Source: Candidatus Bathyarchaeota archaeon
GTDB taxonomy: Archaea > Thermoproteota > Bathyarchaeia > Bathyarchaeales > Bathyarchaeaceae
NCBI GenBank assembly: GCA_020350305.1
Contig: CP070709.1
Span: 1,112,968-1,123,873, forward strand
Length of the DNA: 10,906 nt
Direction: 5' to 3'
Below are positions 6,395 through 10,906 of this stretch, piece after piece. Below the pieces are notes generated by a model that made no database searches, was not told where the DNA came from, and saw only the letters and a program-made list of their open reading frames with translations. Within the stretch, counting starts at the first letter, position 1. The number at the start of each line of letters is the position of its first letter. The translations under genes were made by a program, and so were the position numbers.

Positions 6395-7777
6395 CTAGTT
6401 CGCTGTTTTCTCTCTTTTGATGATTTCTCTTGCAGCAATGACACCTGAAGCAGAGGATTGAACAAGTCCCCTCGTTACTCCTGCCCCATCGCCTATGGTA
6501 AACAAATTACGAATCTTCGTCTCCAAACAGTCGCTCAACTGAAGCTTTGTAGAATAAAATTTCACTTCCACGCCGTACAACAACGTATGTTTCGAGTTCA
6601 CTCCTGGCGCAATTTGATCCAAGGCTTGAAGCATTTCACGAATGTCCGCCAGGTGACGGTAAGGCATGACGAAGCTGAGGTCCCCTGGCGTGGCGTTCTT
6701 TAATGTCGGAACAACTACGCTTCTTTTCATCCTCTCCTCAGTTGAACGCCGCCCAACTTGAAGATCACCCAGCCTCTGAACGATCACACCCCCGCTGAGA
6801 AGGTTCGTGAGCCTCGCAAGATACTTCCCGTACGCAATTGGTTCTCTGAAGGGCTCAGTGAAAGATGTGCTAACAAGAATAGCGAAGTTGGTGTTTCGTG
6901 TCTTCCTCTCCGCATAGCTCTGGCCATTCACCGTTAAAATGCCCTCATAAGATTCCGCAATGACTTCGCCCTCAGGTGCAACACAGAAAGTCCTCACCTG
7001 ATCATCGAAACACTTCGAATGATAGATAAACTTGGGCTCATACAACACGTTTGTCAGCTCCGCCATAACCGGCGCCAAAACTTCAACCCTAATTCCCACA
7101 TCGACAGGATTGTTCAACGTTTCAAGGCCCAACGACTGAGCCTCGCACTTCAACCATTCAGCCCCAATTCTACCAGGTGCCACAATAACGTATCTTCCAA
7201 GAATTTTTTCGCCCTTAACTGTCTCCACACCCTCAACTTTCCCTCCTTTTACCAACAGTCCCTTCACTTCGGTTTTAGTTCGAACCTCAACCTTGTCATT
7301 CAAATACCTACGCAATTTGTGAAGGGTGTCAGCACAATTCTCGGTGCCCATATGACGTATTTTTTGCTGGACAAGCTTTAAGCCAGCAAGAGATGCTTTT
7401 CGCTCGATCTCGTCGATTTTGTCAGGATCAATCCCATAAAGATGTTTGGGTGCCCCAAATTTCAAGTAAATGTTATCCACGTATTCTATAAGCCCCTTCA
7501 GCTCTTTCTCAGCACGATAATCGCTGAGCCATCCACCAACTCCAGTGGATAAGGTTAGTTTCCCATCGCTGAACGCTCCCGCGCCACCCCAACCAGACAA
7601 GAGCACGGAAGGATCAGGGTGCGCTCGCCCCAAGCCTTTATCTGCTGGACGCTTGCGTTGGTCAATGTCGGGTCCCTTGTCCAACATAAGGACGCTCAAT
7701 TTTGTGTTCTCAGTCAGCTCGAACGCGGAGAATATTCCCGCTGGACCAGCACCCACAATTATTACGTCGAATTTCAA
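6395..7777 (-). CDS. NAD(P)/FAD-dependent oxidoreductase (COG2509-type)
   Basis: A Rossmann-fold flavoprotein of the uncharacterised FAD-dependent dehydrogenase group (COG2509). The reaction and substrate are unknown. From the chosen start, FDVIIVGAGPAGIFSAFEL carries the dinucleotide-binding GAGPAG at residues 9-14. An acidic MLDKG ends the second strand. Glycine-rich GWGGAGAFSDGKLT (about 62-75) is typical of this group. Near the C-terminus NLFTIGDGAGVTRGLVQSSA (about 424-443) is the second FAD-contacting motif. The start is placed at TTG 7775-7777. GAGGG lies 7 bases upstream, and a TATA-like box at 7815-7829 would begin transcripts near 7796. The longer ATG start at 7813 (12 extra residues, including CSC) would lie upstream of that initiation point. 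Length is 460 residues, and no frameshift is seen. It may be monocistronic. Confidence 0.88.
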   Translation of the reverse strand: MKFDVIIVGAGPAGIFSAFELTENTKLSVLMLDKGPDIDQRKRPADKGLGRAHPDPSVLLSGWGGAGAFSDGKLTLSTGVGGWLSDYRAEKELKGLIEYVDNIYLKFGAPKHLYGIDPDKIDEIERKASLAGLKLVQQKIRHMGTENCADTLHKLRRYLNDKVEVRTKTEVKGLLVKGGKVEGVETVKGEKILGRYVIVAPGRIGAEWLKCEAQSLGLETLNNPVDVGIRVEVLAPVMAELTNVLYEPKFIYHSKCFDDQVRTFCVAPEGEVIAESYEGILTVNGQSYAERKTRNTNFAILVSTSFTEPFREPIAYGKYLARLTNLLSGGVIVQRLGDLQVGRRSTEERMKRSVVVPTLKNATPGDLSFVMPYRHLADIREMLQALDQIAPGVNSKHTLLYGVEVKFYSTKLQLSDCLETKIRNLFTIGDGAGVTRGLVQSSASGVIAAREIIKREKTAN

Positions 7778-7814
7778 TTGAAAATCCCTCGGAGACCCAC
7801 AACTACATGTCATA

Positions 7815-7829
7815 GGTATAATATATGTT
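7815..7829 (-). promoter_or_regulatory. TATA-like box of the FAD oxidoreductase gene
   Basis: On the minus strand the sequence reads ACATATATTATACCT. This strong A/T-rich element would place initiation about 26 bases downstream, near 7796. That leaves a leader of roughly 19 bases containing GAGGG before the TTG start, and argues against the upstream ATG at 7813. Confidence 0.5.
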
Positions 7830-7943
7830 TTAGCAAGGTCAGTGTGGCTTGTTGAATTATACTGAGAGGCTTGCTGCTATCAAAATGTTGACAGGAACTT
7901 GGGAGATATGCGTTGACATGCGACGATGATCCTCTACGAAGAT

Positions 7944-8222
7944 TTAATCCTTAATTGCTTCCAGTATGCTCATCACATTCCAAAGTTTCACCCTAGTATA
8001 GGGTGGCATATTAGGGTCCTGCAAGATGTCGTCAAGGATGGATATCGCGTTGGACGCCCTTACCGCTGGTGTATACTCCGTCAAATCAAGAGCGTTGATA
8101 GACTGTCTTGCAGCCCTCCTTATGTTGCGGGGAGTTGTAGTATCTTCAGAAACTTGCCCGAGAACAACAGTTGCTTGTTTTATTCTTTCCGCATACTCCT
8201 GCAGCTTTTTTTTCCTCACCAT
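7944..8222 (-). CDS. UPF0147 family protein
   Basis: A small archaeal protein of the UPF0147 family (Pfam PF03685), with no established biochemical role. The 92-residue product is all-helical in character. It contains the conserved VSEDTTTPRNIRRAA segment and AVRASNAISILDDILQDPNM, followed by PPYTRVKLWNVMSILEAI. The start is ATG 8220-8222, with an excellent AGGAGG 6 bases upstream. A longer frame to 8258 adds 12 residues that overlap the leader and is rejected. A minus-strand TATA candidate (GTATAAATC at 8286-8294) lies about 65 bases upstream. The gene is divergent from the p27-type gene and shares its promoter region. It points toward the oxidoreductase gene but is separated from it by a promoter and about 115 bases, so co-transcription is doubtful. 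Confidence 0.93.
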   Translation of the reverse strand: MVRKKKLQEYAERIKQATVVLGQVSEDTTTPRNIRRAARQSINALDLTEYTPAVRASNAISILDDILQDPNMPPYTRVKLWNVMSILEAIKD

Positions 8223-8413
8223 ACGAAGCCTCCTAACAGTGGTATCACAGATACTCAAATTACTTCTAATTATTGCTGAGATACTGATTTATACCATTTG
8301 CCTTCTTCTTAAGTATCTCTACTAATTCTTCTCATTTTCTAGGACTCGTATAAATTGGACCGAGGCATATATTATCCACCCCCAACTAAAGTTGTCTTCA
8401 AGAGGCCCGAAAA
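8223..8413. promoter_or_regulatory. Divergent promoter region, UPF0147 and p27-type gene
   Basis: For the leftward UPF0147 gene the minus strand has GTATAAATC (8286-8294). For the rightward gene there are two TATA candidates: GTATAAATT (8348-8356) and CATATATTA (8366-8374). The second would start transcripts near 8397, leaving a short leader with AGAGG (8401-8405) before the TTG at 8414. Confidence 0.45.
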
Positions 8414-8770
8414 TTGTCTGGAAGGTTAAAGGACATTCAATCCATGGCCGACATGCTTAAGCAGGGCGGTACACTCACGGAGTTTTCGTGCCCCGTATGC
8501 GCTTCACCGTTGTTCAGATTGAAAAGTGGGCAACTCTGGTGTGTGAAGTGTAAAAAACGTGTGGTAGTGGTGAAAGAGGGAGAGCAACCGATGGAGAAAT
8601 CCGACTCCGTGCTTCTCACCAGTTTAGAATCAACTCTTCTCAAAAAGATAGAGGAAATAAACATGAAAATAAAAGAAGAAAAAGATCCAGAACAGCTACA
8701 AAAATTGGGAGCGACTCTGTCTGCGTTGCTTGAAAACCTCGAGAAAGCAAGAAAGATAAAAGGGACATGA
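8414..8770 (+). CDS. Autoantigen p27-type zinc-ribbon protein
   Basis: A 118-residue protein resembling the Sjogren syndrome/scleroderma autoantigen 1 (Auto_anti-p27) family, found in archaea and eukaryotes and without a settled function. A short helix (LKDIQSMADMLKQGGTLTE) precedes a four-cysteine zinc ribbon: CPVC (C26, C29), the FRLKSGQLW hairpin, then CVKC (C43, C46). After a linker, residues about 65-118 form a charged heptad-like helix (LESTLLKKIEEINMKIKEEK and onward), suggesting a coiled coil. The start is TTG 8414, with AGAGG 8 bases upstream; ATG 8444 is an alternative that would trim the family's N-terminal helix. The next gene begins 25 bases after its stop with its own SD, so the two probably form an operon. 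Confidence 0.9.
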   Translation: MSGRLKDIQSMADMLKQGGTLTEFSCPVCASPLFRLKSGQLWCVKCKKRVVVVKEGEQPMEKSDSVLLTSLESTLLKKIEEINMKIKEEKDPEQLQKLGATLSALLENLEKARKIKGT

Positions 8771-8795
8771 TCTGATCACAGGAAGGTATTGCCCC

Positions 8796-9320
8796 TTGCT
8801 GGGACGTTATGAAAATTTTCCAGAAACCGTGCACGGAATTGCACGATTCGCGCCCACACCTTCAATAGCGCAGATGCAGGAGGCGATTCTTCATGCTCTC
8901 TATCAACTAAACCATGAAATCTGCGATCTAGAACGCATCGTAGCTGTTTCCTTATTGAAATGCGAGGTTAGCTTCGAGTTTGGAGTGGCTGAAGCCGAAG
9001 AGTTCAATTATTTAGATGAGGAGGAGTTGAATAGGTTTCGCAAAAGCGTTGTTGATAAGACTTTCTCGGTTTTAGATTTTTTCTGCGTTGTCCGTTATCA
9101 TGTAAACAAAAAGGGTAAACGTGTTCCATTAAAGTTTGATTATCATCTGCTCCGTTTCATGTTCTATGGTGCCCGCATGGAATTGCGAGTAACCCATGAA
9201 CGTGGTGCACAGCACGTTTCTTTGGAAGAACTCATTGCCTTCATAGCAAAGCGTGTAAATGAAGACCTTTCTAAAAAACGACTAAAACCATTAACCTTAG
9301 AATGTTCAAGAACTCTTTGA
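8796..9320 (+). CDS. Hypothetical archaeal protein, downstream of the p27-type gene
   Basis: A 174-residue protein of no family that I recognise. The start is TTG 8796, with GGAAGG 9 bases upstream. The N-terminus (LGRYENFPETVHGIARF) leads into a predicted long amphipathic helix (about 23-50, SIAQMQEAILHALYQLNHEI), then a beta-type segment (VSFEFGVAEAEEFNYLDEEE) with an acidic loop. The basic patch NKKGKRVPLKFDYHLLRF (104-121) follows, and then MELRVTHERGAQHVSLEELI and a basic C-terminus. It has no signal peptide, membrane span, zinc motif or catalytic signature. The mix of an acidic loop and a basic strand would suit a nucleic-acid or complex subunit, but that is inference. Co-transcription with the zinc-ribbon gene is likely. 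Its stop lies 11 bases from the convergent tmk stop. Confidence 0.85.
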   Translation: MLGRYENFPETVHGIARFAPTPSIAQMQEAILHALYQLNHEICDLERIVAVSLLKCEVSFEFGVAEAEEFNYLDEEELNRFRKSVVDKTFSVLDFFCVVRYHVNKKGKRVPLKFDYHLLRFMFYGARMELRVTHERGAQHVSLEELIAFIAKRVNEDLSKKRLKPLTLECSRTL

Positions 9321-9331
9321 TACAATGCACA

Positions 9332-9940
9332 TCAATGTTTCTCCGAATTTTTCAAAAAATCCAGAACAATTGTTAAAGCATCCTTTGACACTTCATCCCT
9401 CCGTCGATCTCCATCAACAGGGATCAAGCTTCCATTCTTTACCAGTCTCATGTAAATCTCTCGAACTTTACGCTGAATCTTCAGTCTCTCCATCACTGAT
9501 CTCCTTCCCGGCAACCTCCTCACCACAACCTCAGCTGGAACATCGATGTAGATCGCCAGATCCGGGGGAAGAGCCAACTCGTTTATCTTCTCAATCCACT
9601 TTATGTCCAACCCCGCTGCTCCTTGGTAAGCCAGAGACGAATACACATACCTGTCAGAAACCACAATTTTTCCTTCTTGCAACGCAGGCTTGATCTCCCT
9701 TTCCACATGGTCGACGCGGTCAACCGCAAAAAGAAGAGCTTCAACTATGCTTGGCACACGTTTTCTCCTCTCAAGAACATACGTTCTTATAAACTTCCCA
9801 ATCTCTCCTGCACTCGGTTCCGTGGTGTATATGGCGTCGAAACCTCTCTTTTGCAGGTTCCGCACAAGCCGATGCGCATGCGTGGTCTTTCCGCTGGCAT
9901 CCAGCCCCTCGATACAGATGAACAGCCCTTTTCCCTTCAC
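9332..9940 (-). CDS. tmk: Thymidylate kinase (dTMP kinase)
   Basis: Transfers phosphate from ATP to dTMP, giving dTDP in the dTTP pathway. From the chosen start, the P-loop GLDASGKTT spans residues 12-20. TTEPSAGEIG (about 39-48) carries the family TEP motif. SDRYVYSSLAYQGA (about 95-108) carries the DRY motif, and the LID-type arginines lie in RRLPGRRSVMERL. The C-terminus is helical. Length is 202 residues, normal for the family. The start is ambiguous. GTG 9940 places the P-loop where the family expects it. TTG 9964 has AGGA 6 bases upstream. ATG 9994, ATG 10003 and TTG 10006 lie within a TATA-rich stretch that probably precedes the transcript start. It is convergent with the hypothetical gene and divergent from the dNTP triphosphohydrolase gene. 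Confidence 0.93.
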   Translation of the reverse strand: MKGKGLFICIEGLDASGKTTHAHRLVRNLQKRGFDAIYTTEPSAGEIGKFIRTYVLERRKRVPSIVEALLFAVDRVDHVEREIKPALQEGKIVVSDRYVYSSLAYQGAAGLDIKWIEKINELALPPDLAIYIDVPAEVVVRRLPGRRSVMERLKIQRKVREIYMRLVKNGSLIPVDGDRRRDEVSKDALTIVLDFLKNSEKH

Positions 9941-10054
9941 ATGGCAGCCCGCCTTTTCACACAAAATGTTTCCTACAGCGTTTCCATTACTCATTATATA
10001 CATCAATCACTTTATTAATATGCCAAGGTTAGCAGAGTTTGAGGAGAACTTACA
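9941..10054. promoter_or_regulatory. Divergent promoter region, tmk and HD-domain dNTPase
   Basis: Within about 30 bases there are A/T-rich boxes for both directions. On the plus strand CTTTATTAATATG (10010-10022) would initiate near 10042, just before the GAGGAG at 10041-10046. On the minus strand TATATAATG (9992-10000) and ATTAATAAAG (10010-10019) would initiate near 9972 to 9988. The two promoters overlap physically, so occupancy of one could influence the other. Confidence 0.45.
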
Positions 10055-10906
10055 ATGCGGCGATACTGGGGCGAAATCAAAGACCCTGTTTATGGATATG
10101 TTTACATCACCGAAGCAGAGAAAGAAGTCGTTGACTCTTTTCCAGTGCAGAGGCTTCGTCGACTACGGCAACTTGCGGGAACGGAGTTTGTCTACCCTGG
10201 CGCCAACCATACCCGATTCGAACACTCCGTTGGCGTCATGCACCTAGCCGGTCTTTTGTCAGAAAATCCGAATCTCTCACAAGTCCTATCTGAAGATGAA
10301 GTTCAAATCATTCGAATAGCCGCTTTACTACACGACGTTGGACATGGCCCGTTCTCACACGTATTTGAGCACATACTAACAAAATTTCTCAACAAAACGC
10401 ATGAAGATATGACAACATGGATCATCCAGAAATCGGAGCTAAGAGACGTGATTAACAAACTTGGATATAGCCCCAACATGATTGGAAAACTCGCAGTAGG
10501 ATCGCTACACAAACCTAGCAGAGCATATATGGATCAGATCATCCGAAGTGCCGTTGATGTGGACAAACTCGACTTCATCGTTCGAGATACCTACCACACA
10601 GGTGCTCAATACGGATACGTGGACATCTTCCGACTCATCCATATGCTTGATATACTCAATGAAAACCTAGCAATTGATCTGGGGGCCCTTTCAGCCCTTG
10701 AATCCTTCATTCTAGCCCGAATTGAATCCTTCAGAAGCATATACTTTCACAGAGTTGGGCGAGCAGTACAGATAATGCTTGCCATGGCAATGGAAGAGGC
10801 AAAAGACGAGTTAGGCTTGACAGACTTTATATCACCTGAGCAATACCTAGCCCTCAACGACTACACTATGTGGACCATGCTGAAAGAATGCAAGAAATCC
10901 AAGGAA
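10055..10906 (+). CDS. HD-domain dNTP triphosphohydrolase, SAMHD1-like (COG1078), N-terminal part
   Basis: The frame is open from ATG 10055 to the window edge (284 codons), so the 3' end is missing. GAGGAG lies 8 bases before the ATG. The metal-binding HD motif is complete: H57 in TRFEHSVGVMHLA, H93-D94 in LLHDVGHGPFSH, and D170 in SAVDVDKLDFIVRD. The run from RLRRLRQLAGTEFVYPG to the first histidine closely resembles the human SAMHD1 active-site region. Further matches are H97, H102 and the THED segment (H116), which by eye correspond to SAMHD1 H210, H215 and H233. Family members cleave dNTPs to nucleosides and triphosphate, often as allosteric oligomers, so that is the expected activity. 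Substrate range and regulation cannot be read here. Base use on the coding strand favours A and C, unlike nrdJ. Confidence 0.92.
   Translation, partial: MRRYWGEIKDPVYGYVYITEAEKEVVDSFPVQRLRRLRQLAGTEFVYPGANHTRFEHSVGVMHLAGLLSENPNLSQVLSEDEVQIIRIAALLHDVGHGPFSHVFEHILTKFLNKTHEDMTTWIIQKSELRDVINKLGYSPNMIGKLAVGSLHKPSRAYMDQIIRSAVDVDKLDFIVRDTYHTGAQYGYVDIFRLIHMLDILNENLAIDLGALSALESFILARIESFRSIYFHRVGRAVQIMLAMAMEEAKDELGLTDFISPEQYLALNDYTMWTMLKECKKSKE

Noticed and set aside
9325..10247. Long plus-strand frames opposite tmk and across the start of the HD gene
   Set aside because: They are shadows. tmk on the minus strand and the HD-domain gene from 10055 have intact family motifs in their own frames.
1..10906. 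CRISPR array, transposase, toxin-antitoxin pair or defence cluster
   Set aside because: No regularly spaced direct repeats, terminal inverted repeats or matching protein motifs were found on either strand. The HD-domain dNTPase is the only protein with even a remote link to antiviral roles.

Overview
The window reads as part of an archaeal chromosome. Five gene products are archaeal or archaeal/eukaryotic information-processing proteins: transcription factor B (TFB), the H/ACA RNP protein Gar1, SRP19, ribosomal protein S8e and a UPF0147 protein. A Sjogren/scleroderma autoantigen p27-type zinc-ribbon protein adds to this. Starts are often TTG or GTG preceded by purine-rich Shine-Dalgarno (SD) sites, and AT-rich TATA-like boxes lie upstream of several genes. 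An acyl-CoA dehydrogenase, a B12-type class II ribonucleotide reductase and two proteins of unknown family would suit a TACK-lineage archaeon such as a Bathyarchaeia member. That placement is inference from gene content; no phylogeny was run.

Layout. 1-343 is the 3' end of an acyl-CoA dehydrogenase gene. 478-900 encodes a small basic, probably helical protein of unknown function. 1078-2273 is a leftward gar1-tfb pair whose stop and start codons overlap. It is divergent from srp19 (to 2777), which converges on rps8e (2818-3213). rps8e is in turn divergent from nrdJ, the class II ribonucleotide reductase (3411-5525). 5526-6394 is the only long stretch without a conventional gene. It holds a tRNA-Pro(CGG) and three tiny membrane-type reading frames (5951-6297). 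These are either an undescribed micro-operon or a broken gene. A leftward COG2509-type FAD oxidoreductase (6395-7777) and a leftward UPF0147 gene (7944-8222) follow. Next come a rightward pair, the p27-type protein and a hypothetical protein (8414-9320). A leftward thymidylate kinase gene (ends 9332) is divergent from a SAMHD1-like HD-domain dNTP triphosphohydrolase gene (10055 to the window edge).

How the genes fit together. One theme is RNA and protein biogenesis: transcription initiation (TFB), rRNA pseudouridylation (Gar1), the small subunit (S8e), protein targeting (SRP19) and tRNA-Pro. The other is deoxynucleotide supply and control: NrdJ makes deoxynucleotides, Tmk phosphorylates dTMP, and the HD enzyme is expected to degrade dNTPs. 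No transposase, integrase, CRISPR array, toxin-antitoxin pair or defence system was recognised. Most of the window is ordinary conserved archaeal backbone. The best candidates for something new are the three tiny membrane ORFs at 5951-6297 and the uncharacterised gene at 8796-9320.
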